A DNA stretch of 51,759 nt from a bacterium (GTDB lineage: Bacteria; Joyebacterota; Joyebacteria; Joyebacterales; Joyebacteraceae), in NCBI GenBank assembly GCA_025774935.1, contig JALGZK010000016.1, positions 1-51,759 on the forward strand, in the 5' to 3' direction. The position numbers and the translations under genes were made by a program. This document shows positions 27,232 to 35,961 of the stretch, one piece after another. The number at the start of each line of letters is the position of its first letter. Position 1 is the stretch's first letter. The notes under the pieces are model-generated. The model saw nothing but the letters and a program-made list of their open reading frames with translations. It was not told the DNA's origin and searched no databases.

Positions 27232-27375
27232 GATTCGCGTACGAAGATGAATAGCCCTCGCTGCGCGGCCGCGGAACCCCCGCGGCCTTCGTCGAGTCCA
27301 CCCGCCGCCGCGGGGCCTGTGCCCGCCATGGGCCGAGCCGTGCCAGCGGCTCCAGAGCCGACGAGGTCGTCGCCA

Positions 27376-27858
27376 ATGCCCGAAGACAAATCCCAGAAGG
27401 TCACGGTCAACTTCGAGTTCCGTCGCCAGCTCGACGAGATCGTCGGAGGCGACCACCACAACTACTGCTACCAGTGCGGAGCGTGCGTCGCGCAGTGCCC
27501 CGCCGCCAAGTACAACGAGTCCTTCAACCCTCGCGCCATTCTCCTCAACACGCTCCTGGGCCGCGAGGACGTGCTCCTCGCCAAGGACTCCCCCATCTGG
27601 CTGTGCACGAACTGCTACAGCTGCTACGAGAGGTGCCCGCAGGACGTGAGACCGATCGAGGTCATCGTCGCCCTCAAGAACCTGGCGGTCGCAAAGGGCG
27701 TTGCCCCCGAGGCGGTCGCGTCGATGACCGAGAACATCACGAAGGCGGGCGTGTCCGGACTCGTCACGCCGGCGGTCCAGCGGATGCGCGAGCGACTCGG
27801 TCTGGAGCCTCTCGGCGAGTATCCGGTTGACGAGATGCTGAAGCTGCTCGAGGACTAG
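27376..27858 (+). CDS. hdrC: Heterodisulfide reductase subunit C-like ferredoxin
   Basis: The likely start is ATG 27376 (160 residues); an in-frame ATG at 27247 would add a Pro/Ala-rich stretch not typical of the family. Two [4Fe-4S] motifs are seen: CYQCGACVAQCP and CTNCYSCYERCP, separated by FNPRAILLNTLLGRED as in HdrC. HdrC passes electrons between HdrA flavin and the HdrB active site in the cytosol. hdrB follows ten bases downstream. It converges on the long Kor-Hdr operon, which supplies the HdrA partners. Confidence 0.92.
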   Translation: MPEDKSQKVTVNFEFRRQLDEIVGGDHHNYCYQCGACVAQCPAAKYNESFNPRAILLNTLLGREDVLLAKDSPIWLCTNCYSCYERCPQDVRPIEVIVALKNLAVAKGVAPEAVASMTENITKAGVSGLVTPAVQRMRERLGLEPLGEYPVDEMLKLLED

Positions 27859-27868
27859 GGGACCCACG

Positions 27869-28768
27869 ATGAAACTGGCTCCGTTCTACGGATGTATGAT
27901 CCCGATCAAGTACCCGCAGATGGAGGCGGCGTTCAGGCGGACGATGCCGAACCTCGGTGTCGAGCTCGTCGACCTCGACGGCTTCACGTGCTGCCCGGAC
28001 CCCATCTTCTTCAAGACGAAGGGCGTCCTGGACTGGCTCACCGTGGCCTCGAGGAACCTGTGCATCGCGGAGGAGAACGGTGTCGATCTCGTCACGCTCT
28101 GCAGCGGCTGCACCGCGACCCTCAAGGAAGCCCGATTCCTGCTCGCTGAGGACGAGTCGCTGAAGGAGCGCGTGAACGAGCGACTCAGGAAGATCGGGAA
28201 GGAGTACAAGGGAACGGTCAAGGTCGAGCACGCCGTCGTCGTCATTCGCGACGAGCTCGGCATCGAGAAGCTCAAGGAGTCGGTTGTCAGGCCCCTCGAT
28301 GACCTCAAGGTGGCCATCCACTACGGCTGCCACCTCCTGAAGCCCTCACAGATCATGCACGTCGACGATGCCGACTACCCGTCGATCCTCGAGGATCTCA
28401 TTCGCGCCATCGGAGCAACGCCCATCGACCATGACCGCACACTGCTCTGTTGCGGCAAGGGCTGCATAGACGATGACATGCCCATCGAGATGGTCTACGA
28501 CATATTCACTTCGATCAAGGCCGCGGGAGCCGACGTTATGGGGCTCATTTGCCCCACCTGCTTCTCGTCGTTCGACCTCGGACAGATCATGGTCGGAAGA
28601 AAGAAGGACACGGAGTTCGGCATCCCCGTCATCTACTACTTCCAGCTCCTCGGATTGGCCCAGGGGCTGACGCCGGAGGACATCGGACTGAATCTGCACA
28701 AGGTCAAGCCCGACAAGGTCCTCGCGCGGCTCACGGAGGGCGCGGAGGCAGCACCGCCCGCCGCCTGA
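27869..28768 (+). CDS. hdrB: Heterodisulfide reductase subunit B-like protein
   Basis: The 299-residue protein has two CCG domains: GFTCCPDP with TLCSGCTAT, and IHYGCHLLKP, LLCCGKGCID and LICPTCFSSF. In HdrB these cysteines bind the two noncubane [4Fe-4S] clusters that split disulfide substrates. Methanogen HdrB reduces CoM-S-S-CoB; in bacteria the disulfide or other acceptor is usually unknown, and nothing here identifies it. The N-terminus MKLAPFYGCMIPIKYP is typical. Start is ATG with GGGG upstream. It forms hdrCB with the preceding gene; HdrA would come from the converging operon. Confidence 0.93.
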   Translation: MKLAPFYGCMIPIKYPQMEAAFRRTMPNLGVELVDLDGFTCCPDPIFFKTKGVLDWLTVASRNLCIAEENGVDLVTLCSGCTATLKEARFLLAEDESLKERVNERLRKIGKEYKGTVKVEHAVVVIRDELGIEKLKESVVRPLDDLKVAIHYGCHLLKPSQIMHVDDADYPSILEDLIRAIGATPIDHDRTLLCCGKGCIDDDMPIEMVYDIFTSIKAAGADVMGLICPTCFSSFDLGQIMVGRKKDTEFGIPVIYYFQLLGLAQGLTPEDIGLNLHKVKPDKVLARLTEGAEAAPPAA

Positions 28769-28792
28769 CGCGCTCCGGATTCACCAAGCAAA

Positions 28793-28824
28793 GACCCGCC
28801 GGGTCCGAGTGGACACGGCGGGTC
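28793..28824. terminator. Terminator between convergent hdrB and ferredoxin genes
   Basis: A 9-bp stem (28793-28801 with 28816-28824) encloses a second 4-bp stem. CCTCTCTTC follows on the plus side and TTTGCTT on the minus side. It serves both hdrCB and the end of the 12-gene minus-strand operon. Confidence 0.7.
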
Positions 28825-28890
28825 CCTCTCTTCAACAGGGAAGCGCGAGGCGAGAGGCTCGGCTCCCGGCGCCCGCGCCTCTTCCGGGAA

Positions 28891-29421
28891 CTACCCCCTC
28901 GCGCGCGGCAGGTCATCCAGATACGACAGAGGCGGGAATGAGATCGCCTTCGCACCACAGATCGAAGCGCAGAGGCTGCACCCGACGACGCACGCGAACG
29001 GGTCCGTGACGCTGACGCTCTTCTGCGACCCGGAGTACGTGAACACGCCGAAGGCACAGAACGTCACGCACTTCTTGCAGCCGTCGCACGCGTCCTCGTC
29101 GACCGTCGGGTACCACTGGATCGTCTTCCGCGGAATCCCTCTCCACGTCATCGCGGTGCGCTTCTTCCCCTCTCCCCCCTTGTCCCTCTCCAGATGACGC
29201 GTGAGCTCGCGGAAGATGGCCTCACCGTACAGCTCATGTCTGCCCGGCGGTATGTAGTTCCGCCCGCCGACGCGCTCGAGAAGCTCCGCCTTCACGGCTG
29301 CGATGTCCGAGAGATCCCGGTGCGTGAACTCGTCGAAGAGCGTGCCCAGACCGGCGAGCCCCACGAGTTTTCCTTCGATGTCGATCAGGATCTCGTCGTC
29401 AACGTCTCTCTCGTCCTTCAC
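28891..29421 (-). CDS. 4Fe-4S dicluster ferredoxin with N-terminal extension
   Basis: A GTG at 29421 with GGAGGGAG upstream gives 176 residues; longer readings add Arg-rich sequence. The C-terminal third has CDGCKKCVTFCAFGVF and CVVGCSLCASICGAKAISFP, enough for two cubane clusters, with the second motif carrying an extra residue (CVVGCSLC). The first 100 residues (DDEILIDIEGKLVGLAGLGT, RNYIPPGRHELYG) are an acidic helical domain I cannot name. It is the last gene of the Kor-Hdr operon and probably carries electrons to or from that system in the cytosol. Confidence 0.83.
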   Translation of the reverse strand: MKDERDVDDEILIDIEGKLVGLAGLGTLFDEFTHRDLSDIAAVKAELLERVGGRNYIPPGRHELYGEAIFRELTRHLERDKGGEGKKRTAMTWRGIPRKTIQWYPTVDEDACDGCKKCVTFCAFGVFTYSGSQKSVSVTDPFACVVGCSLCASICGAKAISFPPLSYLDDLPRARG

Positions 29422-29458
29422 GTCATCTCCCTCCCGCCGCGAGCAGCCTCGGGCAGCG

Positions 29459-32425
29459 TCAATCGGTCGTGCACTCCGCCCCCGACTGCACGAGTCGGCC
29501 GGCAGCCTCGGCGACGATCTCCGCCACCTGGGTCGTGCATCCGCGGTACGCGAGGAGAAGGCGGTTCCCCGCCTCCTCCTCATCGTCGTAGTCGAGGCCC
29601 ATCGCGGACGCCACGATGTGGAGGTACTCGGGCCTCAGGTGGTCTTCCGCCCCGACCGCCATGCGGTATGCATTGCGGAGGTTCTTGAAGAACTCGAGCG
29701 CGCCGCTCAGGAATACGAGTTCGCTTCTGTGCTGCCTGTCGACCGCGGCGAGGGACGACAGGAGCCTCGAGTTGACAGGCTCCCACAGCCGACAGAGAGC
29801 CTTGTACATGAGGAGAAGCATTAGGATGTCCCGCATTCCGCCGGTACCGTCCTTGACGTTGTCCGCCGGCCTGCCCCGCTCGCGGGCGTCCTTGTGGCGC
29901 GATTCGATTTCGTCGCGCATGCGCGAGACGTAGTCATCCGACATGTTGAACACGAACGGCTCGATGACCCTGGTGCGGAACTCCCGCTCGAATCCCTGCG
30001 TGCCCACGATCATGCGCGCCTCGAGCAGCTGCGACTTGTCGACGAACGCGTCCTCGCGCTCTATCGAGAGGAACCCGACCAACTCATCGAGCGTGGTCAC
30101 GTAGTGCCCGAAGTGGTCGGCGAACCTGTAGTGCGGAAGCGTGCCGCGCTTGATGATCTCCGCATTCATCTTCGCGGCGATCCTGTTGGCGTAGGAGCGC
30201 ACCTCCTCGTGGCTCGTGTTGAGCAGCATCATGAGGTCGAAGTCGTCGTCGTACGCCTGCTCACGCCCGAGTCCGCCGGTGGCGTAGATGGCGAGGAGGT
30301 CATGCGTCGCCACCCGAAAGCGCGTTGTCTCGTCGACCTGCCTGCGGCAGACCTCGAACAGGTTCGCGAGGTACGTGTCGGCCGCCTCGGTAAACTCGGA
30401 GTCAATCTGGGAGGCCGGGGCACCGTTCAGGGTCGCGAGCCCCATCCTGAAGAACTCGAGATCGTAGAAGTCACCCAGCCTCTTCTTCTTGGAGTCCGGG
30501 TCGTCTTCGGCGTCGACCGCCGCCAGGACGCCCCTCGACGTGTCGCGGAGCGCGGCCTGGTCCTCGAGCACCGTCAGGCAGGACGGGTACCCCTCCCCCA
30601 CGCGCTCGAGGAACCGCTTGAAGTATCGGCTCGTGCGGCCGTGGACGTCGACGAGGCGCGCGAGCTTGTCGCGCCAGAGGGCGACCTCGGGATCCCAGAC
30701 CTCCGCCGCAAGGAGCTCCGAGAGATCGCGCGCCGAGTCCGCCCCTACGTTCAGAAGATAGCGGTTCACGAGCTGGGGCCGGCGATAGAAGAGCTCGATC
30801 ACCTTGAGGGCCGCGTAGGGGACTGTCCTGATCTTCGCCCGAAACGCTGCGTGCAGCTCCGTGAAGAGCGCCCCGCATCCCTCGCACGAGGCGTTGCCCG
30901 CCAAGATGACCAGGAAGGCCATGACCGTTCCGGGAGCGAACTCCGCACAGGCCGCGATACTCTCGACGATCCGCTCCCGGGCCGTCGGGGAGAGCGAGTC
31001 CAGGTCCTCGAGATACCTCTTGAGGAGACGCCCCTCGTCGAGGGTGAGCATCTCGAGGATGTCGCGCCAGAACGTGGTGCCCCTGAAGAACGCACTCCGT
31101 CTCGCGAAGTCCTCGGCCACGTTCCCGGGATAGTCCGGATCGAACATATCGGCGAAGACCGTTGTCTCCTTGAGGTGGTCGGTCGCCTCGCTGGAGAGCG
31201 TGTCCACGTCCTTCCGGACATTCTGGATGTGCTGGTAGTAGTCGACGAGCAGGTGCATCCCCGGGCGGACCGTGCCGACGTGACGGTAGCCGAGGATCTC
31301 CGCGACCTGGTCGAGGTTCTGCTGCATCGCCTCGTCGTCGAGGAAGATCTCCTCCTCCTGCGCGACGACGAGCTGGTAGACGTACCTGAAGACCTCCAGG
31401 AAACTCAGGGCCTTGGACAGCCTGGCATAGAGCTCCCGGTTCCAAGGGGTCTTCATCTGGAGGCCGTCTATGATCCGCCACGCGTTCACCTCTTCCACAC
31501 CGTGCGTGGTCTTGAGCGCGGACAGGATGCCCTTGAGCATCCGGAGACCGTCGTCCTTAGGGTGGATGCACTCGCGCCCGAGAGGCCGGCCGATGAGCGA
31601 CCGGACCTCGCCCAGTATCCCCCGGAGATACCCGACGTGCCACTTCGGATCCTTGCCAGGGCGGTGGTAGTAGCGCGACACGACCTGCGTCCTGAACTCG
31701 CGGAATATGGTCTCGTCGCCGAAGATCAGCGCCCCGTTTAGCATTTCGCTGATGATCACGAAGTCGTGCACCGCCTTGTTGAGCATCTCGAGATACTCGG
31801 CGATCGCCGCGCTGAACCCCTTCGGTCCGACGTGCTCCGAGATGTGGAAGTGCAGCGTCGTCGCGTAACGGAGCATCTCCCGACTCATGAGTCCGACGGC
31901 ATCATTGAGCCGCTGTCGGCCGGACCCTCCGTCGTCGATGACGCCGACGTCTATGTCATCCTGGTCGGCCTTCGTGCCCACGCCTATGATGACGTAGGCA
32001 GGGGCCTCCTGCCCTTCGAGGAAGACATCCAGGAGCTTCTTCATGTAGGAGCCGGAGAGCTTCCGGAAGTTGACACCCGCTTGCTCCATGAACTGGCGCT
32101 CGACGGCCGACCTGTCCAGAGGCGAGATGAGGTTGAGCCTCAGCGAATCGATGCAGGCGAGGTTCATGCGGAGGAACTGCAGACAGAAGTAGCATCCCAG
32201 GAACTGAAGTCTTTCCTCCAAGGTGTCGCCGACGCTGGCGACGACGTCCATCTCAGCGGCGGGGTCGGGAGAGGGTTGCCAGAGGTGCACGTCGCCTGCG
32301 AGTCCGCGGCGCTCGAGCTTCCCGATGAGTGCATCCTTGTACGTACGCGCCGCGTGAAGCTGACGTTGCACGTGGTTCGCGAGAGACTCCGTCTCTTCCT
32401 CGAGTATAAGGAAGGGATCCCTCAT
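29459..32425 (-). CDS. GlnD-like protein with two nucleotidyltransferase-type domains
   Basis: The 988-residue protein has two nucleotidyltransferase signatures: VIIGVGTKADQDDIDVGVID near residue 155 and YATGGLGREQAYDDDFDLMM near 722, each ending in the Asp-x-Asp metal pair. NVKDGTGGMRDI near residue 857 matches the GlnD (PII uridylyltransferase) helical region, as does ERDKDA-like sequence around FADHFGHYVTTLDELVGFLSIERE. No HD hydrolase domain or ACT domain is evident, so it is not a canonical GlnD. The domain duplication recalls GlnE. It may nucleotidylate a protein, perhaps as a regulator of the 2-oxoacid pathway encoded upstream; that is inference. It sits between the second gamma-subunit gene and the terminal ferredoxin gene. 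Confidence 0.78.
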   Translation of the reverse strand: MRDPFLILEEETESLANHVQRQLHAARTYKDALIGKLERRGLAGDVHLWQPSPDPAAEMDVVASVGDTLEERLQFLGCYFCLQFLRMNLACIDSLRLNLISPLDRSAVERQFMEQAGVNFRKLSGSYMKKLLDVFLEGQEAPAYVIIGVGTKADQDDIDVGVIDDGGSGRQRLNDAVGLMSREMLRYATTLHFHISEHVGPKGFSAAIAEYLEMLNKAVHDFVIISEMLNGALIFGDETIFREFRTQVVSRYYHRPGKDPKWHVGYLRGILGEVRSLIGRPLGRECIHPKDDGLRMLKGILSALKTTHGVEEVNAWRIIDGLQMKTPWNRELYARLSKALSFLEVFRYVYQLVVAQEEEIFLDDEAMQQNLDQVAEILGYRHVGTVRPGMHLLVDYYQHIQNVRKDVDTLSSEATDHLKETTVFADMFDPDYPGNVAEDFARRSAFFRGTTFWRDILEMLTLDEGRLLKRYLEDLDSLSPTARERIVESIAACAEFAPGTVMAFLVILAGNASCEGCGALFTELHAAFRAKIRTVPYAALKVIELFYRRPQLVNRYLLNVGADSARDLSELLAAEVWDPEVALWRDKLARLVDVHGRTSRYFKRFLERVGEGYPSCLTVLEDQAALRDTSRGVLAAVDAEDDPDSKKKRLGDFYDLEFFRMGLATLNGAPASQIDSEFTEAADTYLANLFEVCRRQVDETTRFRVATHDLLAIYATGGLGREQAYDDDFDLMMLLNTSHEEVRSYANRIAAKMNAEIIKRGTLPHYRFADHFGHYVTTLDELVGFLSIEREDAFVDKSQLLEARMIVGTQGFEREFRTRVIEPFVFNMSDDYVSRMRDEIESRHKDARERGRPADNVKDGTGGMRDILMLLLMYKALCRLWEPVNSRLLSSLAAVDRQHRSELVFLSGALEFFKNLRNAYRMAVGAEDHLRPEYLHIVASAMGLDYDDEEEAGNRLLLAYRGCTTQVAEIVAEAAGRLVQSGAECTTD

Positions 32426-32558
32426 GACGTCCCTCCGATTGCAGCAGACGGTCGAGCGCCGAAGTCGCGGGAAGGTATGGGGCGGCGGACCACCGGTCGC
32501 CGTCGTTCGACAGGACCGCGCGGAGAGTCGGTCGCCCTGTCCGTCCCGACCGCGAGGG

Positions 32559-33122
32559 TCACTCCCCGGTGCTCTCCGTCGAGAGACTCTTTGCCATCGC
32601 GAGGCCGGATCGGAAGGCCTTGAGGTTGGAGTCCTCTGTGCCTCGCGGAACGCGCGCGCGGATGGCGGACTCGATCGCGGCGGCCTTGACGACGTCCAAC
32701 AGGCCGGTGATGATCCCGACCGCGACGAGGTTCGCGGTGACTCCCTTGCCGACCTCGTCTATGGCCGTCTGCGAGATCGGCAGACTCACGACCCGGTAGC
32801 TCCCCTGGGGCACCGAGTCGACGAGGCCGGAGTCGACGAGCACGATGCCCCCGTTCCTGACGTCGCCGACGTAGGCGTCGACCGACTCCTGGGTCATCGC
32901 GAGCAGAAGGTCGAGATGCGTCGCCACCGGGTAGTCGATGTCCTCGTCGCTGATGACGACCTCGCTCTTGCTTGCCCCGCCCCTCGCTTCGGGACCGTAC
33001 GACTGAGCCTGCGTCGCGAGCTTGCCGTCGTAGATGGCGGCCGCCTCGGCGATGATCTTGCCGGCGAGGAGGAGCCCCTGCCCACCAGCGCCGCTCAGCC
33101 GGATCTCACATCGGAAGCCCAT
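32559..33122 (-). CDS. 2-oxoacid:ferredoxin oxidoreductase gamma subunit, second copy
   Basis: ATG 33122 with GGAGGG upstream gives 187 residues. Family features: EIRLSGAGGQGLLLAGKIIAEA at the N-terminus, QAQSYGPEARGGASKSEVVIS and LLLAMTQESVDAY. This is the KorC/PorG-type gamma fold, which completes the active complex with alpha and beta subunits. The same operon already has a korC-like gene at 41043-41621; the two differ clearly (this one keeps GGASKSEV where the other has GSACSAQV). It follows the small zinc-ribbon gene. It may give an alternative complex or substrate range. Confidence 0.9.
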   Translation of the reverse strand: MGFRCEIRLSGAGGQGLLLAGKIIAEAAAIYDGKLATQAQSYGPEARGGASKSEVVISDEDIDYPVATHLDLLLAMTQESVDAYVGDVRNGGIVLVDSGLVDSVPQGSYRVVSLPISQTAIDEVGKGVTANLVAVGIITGLLDVVKAAAIESAIRARVPRGTEDSNLKAFRSGLAMAKSLSTESTGE

Positions 33123-33234
33123 CGACTGCCCTCCTGGCATGCTCGGTACGAGATGGAGAGACGCCGCGCCGCGAGGCGCGGCGTCGGGCCCCGTGCCTGA
33201 CCTGTCTCGGACGCGTCGGGGCATCCGAGCTACC

Positions 33235-33375
33235 TCACTTCTTGTCTCCCTTGATGCGGCGGACGCTGTTGCTCGAGCAATTGGGACAGGTCCGCTCCTC
33301 GGTGACGCCCGGAGTGTACGGCAGACAGAACTCGCTCATACACCGCAGGCACTTGAACTTCGCTTCCTCTGCCAT
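33235..33375 (-). CDS. 46-residue zinc-ribbon protein in the Kor-Hdr operon
   Basis: A short reading frame begins at ATG 33375 (GGAG upstream) and ends with TGA at 33235. It encodes MAEEAKFKCLRCMSEFCLPY at the start, then a second pair CPNC, and a basic end IKGDKK. The spacing CxxC-x17-CxxC is a treble-clef/zinc-ribbon type. It lies between the HdrA-MvhD gene (48 bases before) and the second gamma-subunit gene (112 bases after). Conserved tiny zinc ribbons often accompany redox operons as assembly or regulatory proteins, but its role here is unknown. Confidence 0.72.
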   Translation of the reverse strand: MAEEAKFKCLRCMSEFCLPYTPGVTEERTCPNCSSNSVRRIKGDKK

Positions 33376-33423
33376 CTGACGCTCCAGTCGGAAGGCCCGG
33401 GACGCTGCTCCGCTGCGCCGCTC

Positions 33424-35913
33424 CTACGCTGCCGCCTCCTGAGCGGGCGCTTCCTCCGACGCCGCGGGTTGCTTGGGCGCCCTGAGCTTCGAAGGCTCGA
33501 GCACGTCCGCGAGCACCTTCTTCGTGTGCTCGATCTCCTCCTGCGTCACCTGCTGTCGGAGTTCCTCCACCGCCCGCATCACGGTGGCGAATTTCTGTCC
33601 CTCGGCCGCCGAGATCCACTCGAGCTGAAGCCGTTCGGGCCTGATCCCCTTCTTCTCCAGCTCGTCCCACAGCTTCTCTATCCGCCGTTGCGTCCAGTGG
33701 ACGGCGTTGATGTAGTGGCAGTCGGCGAAGTGGCAGCCGGAGACCAGGACGATCGGCGCACCCCTCGCGAAGGCGCGGAGCACGAACTTCTTGTCGACTC
33801 TACCCGAGCACATCGTTCGGATGAGACGCGTGTTCGGTGGGTACTGGAACCGGTTCGTCCCGGCGAGGTCGCCGCCCGAGTACGAGCACCAGTTGCACGC
33901 GAACGCGAGCACCTTGTCCTTCGCGTCCACTTCGAGCATCGCGTCGATCTGCGCCTCGATCTGCGGGTCCGTGAAGTGCTTCATCGAGATGGCGCCGAAC
34001 GGACACTCGGCGCTGCACGCCCCGCAGCCCGCGCACGCGGCCTCGACGACCGTGGCAGGCGTCTTCGCCTTCGTGTCGCACGAGATCGCGTGATAGGGAC
34101 AGACCTTCACGCAGATCCCGCAGGCCTTGCAGAGGTCCGGGATGATCGTCGACGTGATCGCCTCGACCTTGACCTTCCCCTGCATCATCAGGCGGTTCGC
34201 GCGAGCCGCCGCCGCCCCCGCCTGCGTGACCGAGTCCTTGATGTCCTTCGGGCTCTCGGCGCAACCGGCGAAGAAGACGCCCTGCGTCGCGGCGTCGACG
34301 GGCTTGAGCTTCGGGTGCGCCTCCAGGAAGAACCCGTCCTGGCTTCGCTGGAGCGTGAGCAGCTGCTGGATCGAACTGCTGTCGCGCCTCGGGATTGCGC
34401 CGATCGAGAGGACCACCATGTCCGCCTTATGGCACTCCACCGTGCCCTCGGTCGTGTTCTCGACGTAGAGCTTGAGGCTCTTCGTCACCGGATCCTCCTC
34501 GATCTCGCCGGGGATGCCCCGGACGTAGATCGTGCCAGCGTCCTTGCTCCTCTGGAACAGATCCTCGAACCCCTTCCCGAATGCGCGAATGTCCATGTAG
34601 AAGACCTTGATGTCGACGTCCGGGTAGTGGTCCTTGATCAGGAGACAGTCCTTGACGGTGTTCATGCAGCAGAAGTTGCTGCAGTAGGGGTTGCCCCGGT
34701 TCTCGTCCCTCGAACCGACGCACTGGATGAAGGCCACCGTCTTCGGCTGCTCGCGGTCGGTGAGCCTGATAAGGTGTCCCTTCGTGGGACCGCCGGAGTT
34801 GATCAGCCTCTCGAACTCCATCGACGTGATGACGTTCTCGTACTGCGTGTATCCGAACTCGTCGAGCGCCGTCGGGTCGTAGACGTCCATGCCGATGCAG
34901 ACCAGGATGGTGCCGACCTCGATGTTGATGAGCTCGTCCTTGTCGTCGTAGTCGATGCACTTCTTGTCGCACACTTCGAGGCACTTCCCGCAGGCGATCG
35001 GGTTGTTGCCGAGGCACTCTTCGATGTTGAGAACGTACGCGGACGGGACGGCCTGAGGGAACGGCTGGTAGATGGCCTTCCGCGTGGAGAGGCCGATCTC
35101 GAACTCGTTCGGTGCCGTGATGGGACACACGTCCTCACAGTCGCCGCACGCCGTACACTCCTTCACGTCGACGTAGCGCGCCTTCTTGCGCACCGTGACG
35201 CTGAAGTTCCCGACGTACCCCGTGACCGCATCGACTTCGCTATAGGCGTGAAGCTCAACGTTCGGATGTCGACCGACATCCGCCATCTTCGGCCCGAGGA
35301 TTCATATTGAGCAGTCCATGGTGGGATAGGTCTTGTCGATCTGTGCCATGATCCCGCCGATGGACGGCTCCTTTTCAATGAGATAGACCTTGTATCCCGC
35401 GTCGGCCAGATCGAGCGCCGCCTGGATCCCCGCGACCCCGCCGCCGACCACCATCGCCTTCTGGGTGATCGGGACGATCATCTCTTCCTGCGCCTCGAGG
35501 CTCCTCGCCCGCGCGACCGCCATCTTCACCAGGTCCTTCGCCTTCTCGGTCGCCTCGTCCTTCTCGCCGATGTGGACCCAGCTGCAGTGCTCGCGGAGGT
35601 TGGCCATCTCCAGGAGGTACGGGTTCAGACCGGCCGCCTCGAGAGCCGCGCGGAACGTCGGCTCGTGCATCCGAGGGGAGCACGAAGCGATGACCACGCG
35701 GTTCAGGTTGTTCTCCTCGATCGCTTTCCTGATTTCGAGCTGCCCGGGCTCCGAGCACGTGTACTTGTTGTTGTAGACCACGACGACGTCTTCCAAGTCC
35801 TCAGAGAACCTGGCGACAGAGTCGCAGTCGACGGTGCCCGCGATGTTGAGCCCGCACTGGCACACGAAGACGCCTACTCGCAGCGTTCCGTTGCCGCCGT
35901 CGACTTCCGCCAT
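33424..35913 (-). CDS. hdrA: HdrA-MvhD fusion, selenocysteine-containing (in-frame TGA at 35302-35304)
   Basis: Reading through one TGA gives 829 residues from ATG 35913 (GGAGG upstream). Order: HdrA N-terminal domain (1-130), FAD-binding [12 protein letters not shown] (about 153), residues DCSI-U-ILGPKM with U at 204, [4Fe-4S] motifs CTACGDCEDVCP and CGKCLEVCDKKC, C-terminal ferredoxin CKACGICVKVCP and CAGCGACSAECP, then an MvhD domain (about 670-829: CNWCSY, CSGR, GCHFADCHY). HdrA proteins have Cys at the U position (DCxxC). A hairpin with GGUC loop lies 27 nt after the TGA. HdrA is the flavin core of electron bifurcation; MvhD normally couples it to a hydrogenase or dehydrogenase. A plain nonsense mutation is unlikely because a second hdrA shows the same arrangement. 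Confidence 0.92.
35263..35282 (-). promoter_or_regulatory. Candidate SECIS hairpin in hdrA-mvhD
   Basis: On the mRNA, CGGAUGUC-GGUC-GACAUCCG forms a perfect 8-bp stem with a GGUC tetraloop. The loop is the same as that of E. coli fdhF SECIS, where the G-U is read by SelB. It begins 19 bases after the UGA, with the loop at 27, within the range for bacterial SECIS elements. The codons inside (GAU, GGU, CGA, CAU) are non-preferred in this GC-rich genome. Confidence 0.75.
35302..35304 (-). other. Selenocysteine codon UGA in hdrA-mvhD
   Basis: TGA lies in frame between DCSI and ILGPKM, replacing the second Cys of the HdrA DCxxC motif. Confidence 0.88.
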
Positions 35914-35961
35914 CACCACACCTCCGTTCCCGTTTTCAGACGAGAACCTCTCGGGTCTCTT

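Noticed and set aside
35302-35304. Frameshift or pseudogene explanation for the broken hdrA
   Set aside because: The frame does not change across the TGA, the flanking family motif continues without loss, and a second hdrA shows the same codon and hairpin.
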